DNA of 64,000 bases from Shinella zoogloeoides. Lineage in GTDB: Bacteria > Pseudomonadota > Alphaproteobacteria > Rhizobiales > Rhizobiaceae. The first letter of the stretch is position 1. Each line of letters starts with the position of its first letter. Positions 17,289 to 26,562 of this stretch are shown in pieces. The stretch is taken from positions 1 through 64,000 of the forward strand of contig NZ_QNUJ01000012.1 in NCBI RefSeq assembly GCF_003574625.1, in the 5' to 3' direction. A program made the translations under genes and the position numbers. The notes below the pieces were generated by a model. It made no database searches, had not been told where the DNA came from, and was given only the letters and a program-made list of their open reading frames with translations.

Positions 17289-17555
17289 ATGATCAGGTTC
17301 CCAATTCTGCTGGCCATGACGGCCGCACTCGCCGGCTGCGCCTCGCTCACCTATCCGCTCCCGAAATGCGACGGGTATTCGCGCCGTCCGTTGAATCGGG
17401 CGATGTGGGAATGGGAAGGCGACAGCACGCTGAAGCGTCAGCAGTCGGATCGGCGATCCACGACCTCGGCCACGCCCTATGCTGAGGAGGGCAGGGAACC
17501 GGCAGCCTTCGCGCATCTCGATATCGACGGCTCACATCACCGTTGCGCGGGGTGA
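17289..17555 (+). CDS. virB7: VirB7-like small lipoprotein
   Basis: An 88-residue protein with a signal sequence and lipobox ALAGCA, encoded between virB6 and virB8, where virB7 belongs. After the lipid anchor it is hydrophilic and contains a PxCDGYSRRPLN segment. VirB7 lipoproteins stabilise VirB9 in the outer-membrane core. It is longer than the classic VirB7 of about 55 residues, so the assignment rests mainly on position and lipobox. It ends four bases before virB8. Confidence 0.7.
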   Translation: MIRFPILLAMTAALAGCASLTYPLPKCDGYSRRPLNRAMWEWEGDSTLKRQQSDRRSTTSATPYAEEGREPAAFAHLDIDGSHHRCAG

Positions 17556-17559
17556 CGAT

Positions 17560-18231
17560 ATGGTCTCGACAGACAACCTCAAAAGCTACTTCGAGAAAGC
17601 GCGTCGTTTCGATCAGGATCGCATGATGCAGATCGAGCGCTCGAACCGGATCGCCTGGTCGATTGCGATCGTCGCCAGCGCCATCGCCGGCGTTTCCGTC
17701 TTCGCGGTCGCAGGCCTAACGCCGCTGAAGACCGTCGAACCCTTTGTCGTGCGCGTCGACAATTCCACGGGTATCGTCGATGTCGTCTCGGCGTTGACTT
17801 CGACGGCCGGTACCTATGATGAGGCCGTCACCAAATACTTTGCTGCCAAATATGTCCGCGCGCGAGAAGGGTATGTCTGGAGCGAGGCGCAGGAGAACTT
17901 CCGCACGATTGCACTGCTGTCAACTCAAGCCGAACAGGCTCGGTTTTCCGCCATTTACCGCGGGAGCAATCCGGAATCGCCGCAGAACACCTACGGCCGC
18001 GCTGCGACCGCAAGGATCAACATCGCCTCGATCTCGCTGATCAATCAGAACGTGGTCTCGGTGCGCTATATGCGAACCATCACGCGCGGAGACGAGGTCC
18101 GCACGTCCCACTGGGTCGCGACCCTCACCTATTCCTATGCAAACGCCCCGATGTCCTCGACGGACCGGCTTGTAAACCCTCTCGGCTTTGCGGTCAGCGA
18201 GTACCGCGCCGATCCGGAGGCAATCAATTGA
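17560..18231 (+). CDS. virB8: VirB8 inner-membrane assembly protein
   Basis: The 223-residue product has a cytoplasmic N-terminus, one membrane helix (IAWSIAIVASAIAGVSVFAV) and a periplasmic NTF2-like domain containing YVRAREGYVW and VRYMRTITRGDE, as in VirB8. It nucleates assembly of the channel. The longer open frame begins upstream inside virB7; ATG 17560 fits the family start. It overlaps virB9 by four bases. Confidence 0.92.
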   Translation: MVSTDNLKSYFEKARRFDQDRMMQIERSNRIAWSIAIVASAIAGVSVFAVAGLTPLKTVEPFVVRVDNSTGIVDVVSALTSTAGTYDEAVTKYFAAKYVRAREGYVWSEAQENFRTIALLSTQAEQARFSAIYRGSNPESPQNTYGRAATARINIASISLINQNVVSVRYMRTITRGDEVRTSHWVATLTYSYANAPMSSTDRLVNPLGFAVSEYRADPEAIN

Positions 18232-19082
18232 TACGAAAGATCATCTTCGCTACGGCCCTGATTGCTGGAGCCGCCTCAACGGCTACAGCGCTAGAAATTC
18301 CTCGCGGTGCGTCGCAGGATAGCCGAGTCCGGTTCGTGAACTATCAGCCCTTCAATATTACCAGGATCGTCGGCACCTTGCGCTCTTCCGTGCAGGTCGA
18401 GTTCGCGGCCGACGAGGAGATCGCCCATGTCGCACTCGGCAACAGCGTCGCGTGGGAGGTGGCGCCGGCCGGCAACATCCTGTTCCTGAAGCCGCGCGAA
18501 AACCAGCCGGTGACGAACATCTCGGTGGTGACGACACGCCGGGATGGATCGACACGGAGCTACCAGATGGAGCTCACCGTGCGCGACGGATCGGTCGCAG
18601 CCGGGCAGAACACCTATTTCTATGTGAAATTCCGCTATCCCGGCGATGAAGCGGAACTTCGCCGCCAGCAGGCCGCTGCTCGCGCATTGGCCAATCAGGC
18701 GAAGGAAGCCGACAATGTGCTTGCTCTTCACGAAGCCTATGGCCCGCGCAACTGGCGCTATTCTGCACAAGGATCGCAGGCGCTGGAGCCTCAGAGCGTC
18801 TACGACAACGGAAAGGTTACGACCTTCGCCTTTGTCGGCAATCAGGAAATGCCTGCCATTTACATCGAGAATTCCGACGGTTCCGAGAGCCTGGTCCCGA
18901 AATCCGTCGATGGCAACCTGGTTATGGTCCACGCCATCAGCCGAAAGTTCATCCTGCGCCGCGGCAAGGATGTGCTGTGCGTCTTCAACGAGGCCTACGA
19001 TCGTGTGGGCATCAACCCGGACACCAACACGACCTCGCCGTCGGTGGAGCGCATCGTCAAGGGCGATGCTTCCGCTCAGTAG
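18228..19082 (+). CDS. virB9: VirB9 outer-membrane core protein
   Basis: The protein of 284 residues has a signal peptide ending in ATALEIPRG and the VirB9/TrbG C-terminal pattern NWRYSAQGSQALEPQSVYDNGKVT plus FILRRGKDVLCVFN. It joins VirB7 and VirB10 in the core complex. The start is TTG at 18228, overlapping the virB8 stop, a sign of coupled translation and probably of modest initiation. Confidence 0.93.
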   Translation: MIRKIIFATALIAGAASTATALEIPRGASQDSRVRFVNYQPFNITRIVGTLRSSVQVEFAADEEIAHVALGNSVAWEVAPAGNILFLKPRENQPVTNISVVTTRRDGSTRSYQMELTVRDGSVAAGQNTYFYVKFRYPGDEAELRRQQAAARALANQAKEADNVLALHEAYGPRNWRYSAQGSQALEPQSVYDNGKVTTFAFVGNQEMPAIYIENSDGSESLVPKSVDGNLVMVHAISRKFILRRGKDVLCVFNEAYDRVGINPDTNTTSPSVERIVKGDASAQ

Positions 19083-19095
19083 GGAAGGGGAGACC

Positions 19096-20268
19096 ATGAC
19101 CCAGGAAGACCAAAATCACATTCCCGGTGAGCGCGCAGAAACCGTCACCGGCCGGCGGATCGACAATAGCCCCGTCCTGAAGAGAGGCGCGGTGGCCCTC
19201 GCCGTCGTGGCCTTCGTCGGGTTTGCGCTGTGGTCGACGACAGGAAAAAAGGGGAAAGACGACAACGCGCAGCCGGAGCGCATTGTCATTCGCCAGACAA
19301 CGCCCTTCGAGGCCGCCAAGGAGAAGGTCGAGCCGAAGGAAGTCGTCCCCGAAGCAAAGCTCCCGACCCCGGCTGTGGAACCCGTTCCCGAGGAGAAGGA
19401 CGAATTGCTGGATTCTGCTCGTCGCGCTCCGGTGATGGCCTTCAGCGGTGGGAAGAAGAATGCCACGCAACGCCAGGATACGGACAGTTCCGAGATTGCC
19501 GCAAACAGCAACTTCCTGCCGCTCGACAGCACCACGATGAACCAGAACCAACAAAACAGCGACCAGCAGCGCTTCGACGGTCTGTTGCGGCCGACCAAAC
19601 TGGAGGGCTCTCGCGCCGGCACGCTCGGCAATCGCGACTTCATCGTCGCCATGGGAACATCGATCCCTTGCGTGCTGGAAACCGCGCTGGCGTCCGACCA
19701 GCCTGGGTTCACCAGTTGCGTGATCAATCGAGACATTCTCTCCGACAACGGCAGAGTCGTCCTCATGGAAAAGGGCACTCAAGTCGTTGGCGAATATCGC
19801 GGTGGACTGCAACGGGGGCAGAAGCGGCTGTTCGTCTTGTGGAACCGAGCCAAGACGCCGAAGGGGGTGATCGTCACGCTGGCGTCTCCGGCGACGGATG
19901 CTCTTGGCCGCGTCGGCGTTGACGGCTATGTCGATACCCATTGGTGGGAACGGTTCGGCAGCGCTCTGCTTCTGTCCATCGTCGGCGATGCAACCAGCTA
20001 TGCCAACAGCAGGCTGCAGGATAGTGATGTCGATGCGCAAAACACGACCAGTGCCGGTCAGCAGGCGGCGGCGATCGCCGTCGAGCAATCGATCAACATT
20101 CCTCCAACGCTGAACAAGCATCAGGGCGAACTCGTCTCGATCTTCGTAGCCCGCGATCTGGATTTTTCCGGGATCTATCGCTTGCGCGTTACGGAGCCGA
20201 GGAACCGCATTCTCGATCGCGCGGTGCTGGGAGATTTCACGCCGGACTCGAAGTTGGTAACGAAGTAG
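19096..20268 (+). CDS. virB10: VirB10 core-complex protein
   Basis: The 390-residue protein spans the envelope. There is one membrane helix near residues 33-50 (GAVALAVVAFVGFALWS), then a proline- and glutamate-rich linker and the TrbI/VirB10 beta-barrel domain with GTSIPCVLETALASD, MEKGTQVVGEY and IPPTLNKHQGELVSIFVARDLDF. ATG 19096 is preceded by AGGGGAGA. It senses ATP use by VirB4/VirB11 and opens the outer gate. Confidence 0.94.
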   Translation: MTQEDQNHIPGERAETVTGRRIDNSPVLKRGAVALAVVAFVGFALWSTTGKKGKDDNAQPERIVIRQTTPFEAAKEKVEPKEVVPEAKLPTPAVEPVPEEKDELLDSARRAPVMAFSGGKKNATQRQDTDSSEIAANSNFLPLDSTTMNQNQQNSDQQRFDGLLRPTKLEGSRAGTLGNRDFIVAMGTSIPCVLETALASDQPGFTSCVINRDILSDNGRVVLMEKGTQVVGEYRGGLQRGQKRLFVLWNRAKTPKGVIVTLASPATDALGRVGVDGYVDTHWWERFGSALLLSIVGDATSYANSRLQDSDVDAQNTTSAGQQAAAIAVEQSINIPPTLNKHQGELVSIFVARDLDFSGIYRLRVTEPRNRILDRAVLGDFTPDSKLVTK

Positions 20269-20269
20269 T

Positions 20270-21271
20270 GTGGCGATGACAGAAGTGCAGGATGCGGCAG
20301 TTGTTCGTGAGTTGCTGAAGCCGTTCTCGGAATTCTTGCAGGATCCCTCGCTCTATGAGGTGATCGTCAATCGGCCCGGGCAGGTGCTGACCGAAGGACC
20401 CGGTGGGTGGCGGACCCATGATCTTCCGGAGCTTTCCTTCGACAAACTCATGCGTATTGCCCGGGCCGTCGCCAGCTTTTCCCACCAATCGATCGACGAA
20501 CGAAGACCGATCCTCTCGGCGACCCTTCCAGGCGACGAGCGGATCCAGATTGTTATCCCTCCTGCAACGCTGAAGGGCACGGTGAGCCTGACGATCCGCA
20601 AACCGTCATCCGTCGACTTTACGCTCGACGACCTGGAGACAAGGCAGTTCTTTGCGAGCACTCGAACCGTTGAGACGGATGCGCCTAGCGACGATGGCGA
20701 GTTGCTTAACCTCTACCGTAGCGGACAGTTCAAAGAATTCTTGCGACAGGCGGTCGTCTCTCGGAAGAACATTCTAATTTCGGGAGCAACGGGTTCAGCG
20801 AAAACAACTCTCTCCAAAGCCTTGATAAAGCATATACCGCAGGAAGAGCGGGTCATTTCGATCGAGGACACCCCCGAGCTCATTATCCCGCAACCGAACC
20901 ATGTACGATTGTTCTATTCAAAAGACCGACAAGGCTTGTCCCATGCGGGTCCGAAGGAGCTATTGGAATCTAGTCTTCGTATGCGCCCCGATCGCATCCT
21001 CATGCAGGAGCTTCGTGATGGCACCGCCTTCCACTACGTTCGAAACGTCAACTCCGGCCACCCCGGTTCCATTACCACTGTGCATGCCGACTCCGTCGCG
21101 CTCGCATTCGAACAACTGGCGCTCTTGATTAAGGAGTCAGAAGCAGGGCGGGACATTGAGCGAGTTGAAGTCTTGAATTTGCTTAGAGCATCGATCGACG
21201 TTGTTATTCAGTGCAAGCGTCTCGGCGGGACTTTTCGAGCGTCTGAGGTGTATTATTCATGCGCTAACTAA
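20270..21271 (+). CDS. virB11: VirB11 traffic ATPase
   Basis: The 333-residue ATPase powers channel assembly and substrate transfer. The P-loop is GATGSAKTT near residue 172, with Ala in place of the usual Gly before Lys; ISIEDTPEL is the Asp-box and MRPDRILMQELRDG followed by SGHPGSITTVHAD are the Walker B and His-box regions. The start is GTG at 20270, with an ATG two codons later. It is the last gene of the operon; no virD4/traG coupling protein follows. Confidence 0.94.
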   Translation: MAMTEVQDAAVVRELLKPFSEFLQDPSLYEVIVNRPGQVLTEGPGGWRTHDLPELSFDKLMRIARAVASFSHQSIDERRPILSATLPGDERIQIVIPPATLKGTVSLTIRKPSSVDFTLDDLETRQFFASTRTVETDAPSDDGELLNLYRSGQFKEFLRQAVVSRKNILISGATGSAKTTLSKALIKHIPQEERVISIEDTPELIIPQPNHVRLFYSKDRQGLSHAGPKELLESSLRMRPDRILMQELRDGTAFHYVRNVNSGHPGSITTVHADSVALAFEQLALLIKESEAGRDIERVEVLNLLRASIDVVIQCKRLGGTFRASEVYYSCAN

Positions 21272-21788
21272 GTGCCCGTCGATGAGTATTGTCGCACCAG
21301 ACCGATCTGGACCGGGCATGCCGCGTAGCTCAACAATGGCAGAAGCTGCCGTTGATGCGGCTGATCGGGTTGGGCAGCGAGACAATTGGTTCTGATCGTA
21401 AAAGAGGTGCGATTGAATCAAACCCGAAGCAGCAGCGATGTTCCGACCGCTCGTCGCCCGAGGCTGATAAAAGGCGCTGCACGCATGAAAAGTCGAAGGC
21501 GGCCGCATCAAGGGGCACGATCGCTGTATTCCATCCCCAAATCGGCCGACTGAATGTCAAAAGCCGAGACTTTCATTGACGGGACGAGATCACACGCCTT
21601 GTACTCAATAGGATTCCTCGCCGGCTCGTTGTTGACCGTTCACGACGGCATTCTGGTTACCGCGAAGTCGCTTTTGTGATCGTTTTTGATCGAATATCGC
21701 CGAATGATACGGCCGTCTCGTATCTATGGGGCTGGCCTCGCTTGATCCAATATCTCTGATCCGCAAACGTGCGCGGCGAGGAGATCAA
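21272..21788. other. Spacer between virB11 and the DeoR-type regulator
   Basis: No convincing gene in these 517 bases. At 21672-21692 the phrase TTTTGTGATCG is followed by TTTTTGATCG, two TGATCG direct repeats exactly ten bases apart, upstream of the regulator gene. DeoR-family operators are often direct repeats at one helical turn, so this is a candidate operator. Confidence 0.4.
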
Positions 21789-23549
21789 ATGATCAAAGAA
21801 CAGCGACATGCACGCATTCTCTCGATCCTTCGCCAGCAGGGCGTGGTGAGCGTGGAGGAATTGCAGCGGTTCATGCCCGGCGTTGCGGCCGTGACGCTTC
21901 GGCGCGACCTGGCGCAGCTGGATGAGCTGGGCGCGCTCCGGCGCCGTCACGGCGGCGCGGCGCTTCCGGATGAAACGCTCGTCCGGGCCAAGGGCTCCCT
22001 GCCGGGCGCCGATGTCACGCCGCTCGCCTCCGATCTCGAATCCCTCGATGCCGTCATCCTGCCGCCCATCTCTGGCCGCGGCAGCGATGTGCTGCGCCGG
22101 GAGATCATTCGCCGCGGCATTCCCTTCATCGCCGAAAGCGCGCCGCAGTCGGGCGGCGCCTATCTCGGCCCGAATAACTTCGCTGCGGGCAAGGAACTGG
22201 GGAAGCTGGCGGGTCGCGAGATGAGCGATAGGCCCGTATCGCTCCTGGTGATCGGCGTCGCCGAACTTCTCAACACGCGTGAGCGTGTGGAAGGCTTCGA
22301 GGCGGGGCTGGCGGAAGCGGGCGTCAAGCCGATCGCGACCCACCGCGTCAACGGGCAGGGGAGCTACCGGATCGGCCTGCGCGTCGCCCACGATGCCTTC
22401 GCCGCCGACGAGGCGATTAATCTCGTCTTTGCGGTCAACGATCACGCGGCCATCGCGGGCATCGAGGTCGCGCAGCGCCTCGACCGGCAGGTCACGGTCT
22501 ATTCGATGGGCGGCGAAAGCGCCGGCTTCATGGCGCGGCTTGCCGAGCCCGGCCCGCTTCGCGCAGTCGGGGCGCTTTTCCCCGAGGTGGTCGGACGCCT
22601 TGCCATCGACATGGCGGTGCTGGGCATTCTCGGACAGAATTCGTCCGACACCGTCACACCGCACGCCGTCATTACGCCGGAAACCCTTGCCGACTATTTC
22701 GAAGAGGGCGCGGAAGGCTGGCGTCTTCGGGAGGATGTTCTCGAACGGCTGGGCAGCATGCATCTCAGCTTCCAGGCGAAGCTTCTGCGCTCGCGCCGGA
22801 TCGGCTTCCTGCCGCACTATCCGGCGCATGACTGGTATCGCAGCATGGCCGCCGCCATGCAGGTGCGCTGCAAGCTCTATGGCGCAGCGCTCGTCGTCTC
22901 TCCGCCCCACCACGGCATTTCCGCCGAGATTGCCCGGCTGCGCCGCGAGATCGCGCAGAGCGCGGCCCAGCTCATCCGGTCCGGAATGGTCGTCGCGCTG
23001 AACGAGGGGCAGGCGAACACGTTCTTGGCGGAAGAGCTGCGAAGCCTGGCGGCGCACAAGCCCGAGCAGGTCCAGGGCATCACCGTCGTTACCAATGCGT
23101 TCGACGTGCTACATGCCCTTGAGGATGTCTCCGCGATCAAGGTCATCCTCACGGCCGGGGAATACCAGAAGGCCGATCGCTGCCTCGTCGGCCCGAGCCT
23201 CGGAGCCATCTTCGAGCGGGTGCGCCCGCATCTCGCCTTCATCGCCGTGGACGGCGTGACGCCCGGCTTCGGCCTTTCGTCGCTGGACGAACGGCGCGCG
23301 CTGGCGGCCCTGCGTTTCATCAATGCGGCCGAGATCGGCATCGTGCTGGCCGACAGCGTCGCGCTCGGCTCGGACGCCAACCACCGCATCGCCGGCATCT
23401 CGCAGATCCGCTCCGTCCTTACCGATGACGGCGCCTTGCCCGAGGACCGCCAGCGCTTCCGCTCGGTCGGCATAGACGTGCTGATCGCGGGCGAAATCCA
23501 TCCCGATCCGACATTCGAGGCGGACGGAAACTACCAGAATCGATCCTGA
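21789..23549 (+). CDS. DeoR-family regulator with an inserted periplasmic-binding-like domain
   Basis: This 586-residue protein starts at ATG 21789 behind AGGAG. Residues 1-60 are a DeoR helix-turn-helix (RHARILSILRQQGVVSVEELQ, then VTLRRDLAQLDELGALRRRHGG). About 65-335 read as a sugar-binding LacI/PBP-type sensor (AVILPPISG, NNFAAGKELGKLA, TRERVEGFEAGLAEAG, FAVNDHAAIAGIE). A short segment at about 355-395 (RIGFLPHYPAHDWYRSMAAAM) resembles the start of a second such sensor. The C-terminus from about 400 is a DeoR sensor domain (LIRSGMVVALNEGQ, ITVVTNA, LVGPSLGAIFERVRP, AFIAVDGV). A usual DeoR regulator is about 255 residues. It probably controls the ABC operon downstream. Confidence 0.8.
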   Translation: MIKEQRHARILSILRQQGVVSVEELQRFMPGVAAVTLRRDLAQLDELGALRRRHGGAALPDETLVRAKGSLPGADVTPLASDLESLDAVILPPISGRGSDVLRREIIRRGIPFIAESAPQSGGAYLGPNNFAAGKELGKLAGREMSDRPVSLLVIGVAELLNTRERVEGFEAGLAEAGVKPIATHRVNGQGSYRIGLRVAHDAFAADEAINLVFAVNDHAAIAGIEVAQRLDRQVTVYSMGGESAGFMARLAEPGPLRAVGALFPEVVGRLAIDMAVLGILGQNSSDTVTPHAVITPETLADYFEEGAEGWRLREDVLERLGSMHLSFQAKLLRSRRIGFLPHYPAHDWYRSMAAAMQVRCKLYGAALVVSPPHHGISAEIARLRREIAQSAAQLIRSGMVVALNEGQANTFLAEELRSLAAHKPEQVQGITVVTNAFDVLHALEDVSAIKVILTAGEYQKADRCLVGPSLGAIFERVRPHLAFIAVDGVTPGFGLSSLDERRALAALRFINAAEIGIVLADSVALGSDANHRIAGISQIRSVLTDDGALPEDRQRFRSVGIDVLIAGEIHPDPTFEADGNYQNRS

Positions 23550-23576
23550 GACAAACCAAGCGCGAGGGAGGAAACC

Positions 23577-24794
23577 ATGGCGCGATCACTGATGACGACC
23601 CTATTCCTGGGAACAGCTCTGCTTTCGGCAAGCCCGGTGCTTGCCGAGGAGATCACGCTGCAGTTCTGGGACAACCAGCAGACCGAGAGCGGCCTTTCCG
23701 ATGTGCAGAAGGCGGCCGTCGAGCGGTTCATGAAGGAAAACCCCGATATCAAGATCGAGGTCACGACCGTTCCCTATCCGGAATACCAGCAGCGGCTGCT
23801 GACGGCCGTGCAGGGCGGCAATGCGCCCGATATCGCAACGCTGGACCAGATCTGGGTCGGCGCCTTCGCCAAGGCGGGTGCGGTGTCCGACCTGACGGAA
23901 GAGGCTGCCGCGGCGGGCCTCGCCCGTGACGGCTTCTTCGGCGGCGCCTGGGATTCGGCCGTGCTCGACGGCAAGCTCTACGGCATTCCGTTCAATGTCG
24001 ATGTCTGGCAGTTCAGCTATTACAACAAGGCATTGCTCGACGCGGCCAAGGTCGATCCAGCAAGCCTCGGCACCTTCGAGGGGCTGAAGGCAGCGGCCGA
24101 GAAACTCACGGCCGACGGCAAGTTCGGCGTGGGCCTTTTCGGGCACAAGGGCGAGGATACGGTCGTCGTGGGCGACTCTTTCATCTTCTCCAACGGCGGC
24201 AGGATTCTCAACGACGACGGAAGCTGCGCGCTGACGGAAGCGCCGGCGGTCGAGGCGCTGACCTATCTCCAGGAGCTGTCGAAATTCGCACCCGGCGGCA
24301 TCCTCAATGCATCGTCGGGCGACATGCGCGAACTTTTCCTGAACGGCTCGCTCGCCGTCGAGTTCTGGCCGGCGCTGGAACAGCCGACCCTCAAGAAGAG
24401 CAGCCTGAGCTGGGGCTTCGTGAACGGCACGGCGCCGGAAGGCAAGACTCCGGTCGGCACCTTCGGCGGCTGGAACCTCGCCGTCTTCGAGACGTCCCAG
24501 CACAAGGAAGCCGCCTGGAAGTTCATCCAGTTCATGGTGCGTGAGGATGTGAACGGCGACGTCGTCGATCTCATCCCGGCCAACAAGAAGGCCGCCGAAG
24601 CCTTCCTGACGAAGAACCGCCAGGAGCCGCAGGTCATCATGACGCATCTCGACAACGCCAGGGCCCGGCCGCTTTCGCCGCGCTATCTCGAGCTTGCGGA
24701 TGCGCAGGTCGCCATGTTCCAGGACATCTATGCGGGCGGCAAGCCGGCCGATGCCGCGGCCAAGGCCTGCGACGTCATCAACACCCTCAAGTAA
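23577..24794 (+). CDS. ABC transporter sugar-binding protein (CUT1 type)
   Basis: A 405-residue extracellular binding protein with a signal peptide ending in SPVLAEEI. The mature start ITLQFWDNQQTESGLSDVQKAAVERFMKENPDIKIEV is typical of family 1 solute-binding proteins for oligosaccharides or sugar acids, and the central GGNAPDIATLDQIWVGAFA matches. A strong ribosome site (GAGGGAGG) precedes ATG 23577. It heads the ten-gene operon; the substrate cannot be told from sequence. Confidence 0.88.
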   Translation: MARSLMTTLFLGTALLSASPVLAEEITLQFWDNQQTESGLSDVQKAAVERFMKENPDIKIEVTTVPYPEYQQRLLTAVQGGNAPDIATLDQIWVGAFAKAGAVSDLTEEAAAAGLARDGFFGGAWDSAVLDGKLYGIPFNVDVWQFSYYNKALLDAAKVDPASLGTFEGLKAAAEKLTADGKFGVGLFGHKGEDTVVVGDSFIFSNGGRILNDDGSCALTEAPAVEALTYLQELSKFAPGGILNASSGDMRELFLNGSLAVEFWPALEQPTLKKSSLSWGFVNGTAPEGKTPVGTFGGWNLAVFETSQHKEAAWKFIQFMVREDVNGDVVDLIPANKKAAEAFLTKNRQEPQVIMTHLDNARARPLSPRYLELADAQVAMFQDIYAGGKPADAAAKACDVINTLK

Positions 24795-24804
24795 TCCATC
24801 TATC

Positions 24805-24830
24805 GCCGCACCCCGGAAACGGGGTGCGGC
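24805..24830 (+). promoter_or_regulatory. Stable hairpin between binding-protein and permease genes
   Basis: GCCGCACCCCG pairs perfectly with CGGGGTGCGGC around a GAAA tetraloop, ten bases after the binding-protein stop. It is not followed by a T-run. In many binding-protein operons such a hairpin protects the upstream message and lowers permease expression. Confidence 0.55.
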
Positions 24831-24850
24831 ACAGGACAAGGCTTTTTCCG

Positions 24851-25735
24851 ATGCGCCAAGATCGCCGGCTTCACTGGCTGCTTCTTGCACCCGCTCTGCT
24901 CCTGATGGCGGTCATGCTGTACTACCCCATGGTCGGTACGGTCTATGAGAGCTTTCACGAGACGAGCTTCCTGAATCCGGGCCCGAAGTTCGCAGGGCTC
25001 GCACTCTACCGGCGCGTCCTCTCGGACGGCACCTTTACCGAAGTGCTCCTCAATTCGATCGTCTGGACGCTCGGGGTCGTACTGCTCCAGAACATCTTCG
25101 GCTTCCTTGCCGCGCTTTTGCTCAACCAGAACCTGCCGATGCAGGGCGTGCTGCGTGCCATCGTGCTGCTGCCCTTCATCCTGCCGGGCGTCGTCGCCGC
25201 GATCCTGTGGCGCTTCATGTACGATCCGCAGCTCGGTCTCGTGAATTCGCTGCTGTTGCAGGCCGGGCTCATCGAAAACAGCGTCGCCTGGCTCGCCGAC
25301 AGCCGCATGGCCATGGCGTCCGTGATCGTCGCTGCGGTGTGGAAGGGCTTTCCCTTCTCCATGCTGATCTATCTGGCGGCGTTGCAGAATGTCGACAAAA
25401 GCCAGATCGAGGCGGCGATGCTCGATGGCGCCGGTCCGGTCCGCCGGCTGATCGACGTGACCCTGCCGGCGATCCGCGATGTGATCGTGGTCAACATCGT
25501 GCTGACGCTGATCCTCACCTTCAACTACTTCGATATCATCTGGGTGCTGACCAAGGGCGGCCCGCAGTCGGCGACCCACATCTTCCCCACCAAGATCTTC
25601 GAAACGGGCTTCGGCCAGTTCCGCTTCGGCGAAGCGGCGACCTACGGCGTCTTCTCGATCCTCGTTCTGTCCGTGCTCGTGGCGCTCTACGCCATCGTCC
25701 AGGGCGGGGCCAACCGGCGGAGGGCCGCAGCATGA
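24851..25735 (+). CDS. ABC sugar permease 1 (MalF-like)
   Basis: The 294-residue protein has six hydrophobic segments and the EAA cytoplasmic loop EAAMLDGAGPVRRLIDVTLPAIRD, which contacts the ATPase. The N-terminal HWLLLAPALLLMAVMLYYPM and the motif GGPQSATHIFPTKIFE are typical of CUT1 permeases. It overlaps the second permease start (ATGA). Confidence 0.9.
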   Translation: MRQDRRLHWLLLAPALLLMAVMLYYPMVGTVYESFHETSFLNPGPKFAGLALYRRVLSDGTFTEVLLNSIVWTLGVVLLQNIFGFLAALLLNQNLPMQGVLRAIVLLPFILPGVVAAILWRFMYDPQLGLVNSLLLQAGLIENSVAWLADSRMAMASVIVAAVWKGFPFSMLIYLAALQNVDKSQIEAAMLDGAGPVRRLIDVTLPAIRDVIVVNIVLTLILTFNYFDIIWVLTKGGPQSATHIFPTKIFETGFGQFRFGEAATYGVFSILVLSVLVALYAIVQGGANRRRAAA

Positions 25736-26559
25736 AACAAACCCGCGCGACCCGTCTCGGATTGATGCTGCTTCAGCTTCTGCTGGCAACCGTCGTCCTT
25801 CTGCCGTTCTTCTGGATGATCTCCGTAAGCCTCAAGCCGCCGGCGGAACCCTTCGCGATCCCGGCCCGGCTCTGGCCTGACAATCCCACGGTCGACAACT
25901 ACATCACCGCGTTCCGGCCCGAATTCCGGACCTATTTCTTCAACTCGCTCGTCGTGTCGCTGTCGACGGTCGTCATCACCGTCAGCCTCGGCCTTCTCGC
26001 GGCCTACAGCTTCACCCGCGCGCAGCTTGCCGCCATTTCGGCGCTGATCGGGCTGGTGGTCCTGGCGCAGATGTTTCCCCATTCGGCGATCATCATCCCG
26101 ATCTACAAGATGATGCGCGCCGCAAATCTGCTCAACACCTATTGGTCGCTGATCCTTGCCTATGTGTCGGTGACGCTGCCGGTGGCGATCTGGATGCTGC
26201 GGGGCTTCCTGCTGAAGCTTCCGGCGGCACTGGAGGAATCCGCGGCCGTGGATGGCGCGACGCCGATGCGCGTGTTCTGGGACATCGTCGTGCCGCTCTC
26301 CCGGCCGGGCCTCATTGCGACGTCGGTCTATGTGCTGATCGTAACCTGGCAGGAGTTCCTCTTCGCGCTTTCCTTCACCTCCACCAAGGAGATGCGCACC
26401 CTGCCGGTCGGCCTCAACGATTTCATCGGCCAGTATGGCATCCGCTACGGCGAACTCATGGCCTCCTCGGTCATGGTCTCGCTGCCGGTCATGGCCGTCT
26501 TCTTCTTCCTGCAACGCTACTTCGTCGCCGGCATCACCGCCGGTGCCGTGAAAGGTTAG
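25732..26559 (+). CDS. ABC sugar permease 2 (MalG-like)
   Basis: A 275-residue partner permease. Six membrane segments and the EAA loop (ALEESAAVDGATPMRVFWDIVVPLSRPGL) are visible, with the N-terminal PFFWMISVSLKPPAEP of MalG-type proteins. ATG 25732 overlaps the preceding stop. It forms the inner-membrane channel with the upstream permease. Confidence 0.9.
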   Translation: MKQTRATRLGLMLLQLLLATVVLLPFFWMISVSLKPPAEPFAIPARLWPDNPTVDNYITAFRPEFRTYFFNSLVVSLSTVVITVSLGLLAAYSFTRAQLAAISALIGLVVLAQMFPHSAIIIPIYKMMRAANLLNTYWSLILAYVSVTLPVAIWMLRGFLLKLPAALEESAAVDGATPMRVFWDIVVPLSRPGLIATSVYVLIVTWQEFLFALSFTSTKEMRTLPVGLNDFIGQYGIRYGELMASSVMVSLPVMAVFFFLQRYFVAGITAGAVKG

Positions 26560-26562
26560 GCC

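Noticed and set aside
21657-23057. Long minus-strand open frame of 466 codons
   Set aside because: It is the antisense shadow of the high-G+C DeoR-type regulator; composition is Arg/Asp/Gly-rich with no motif, and no ribosome site is seen.
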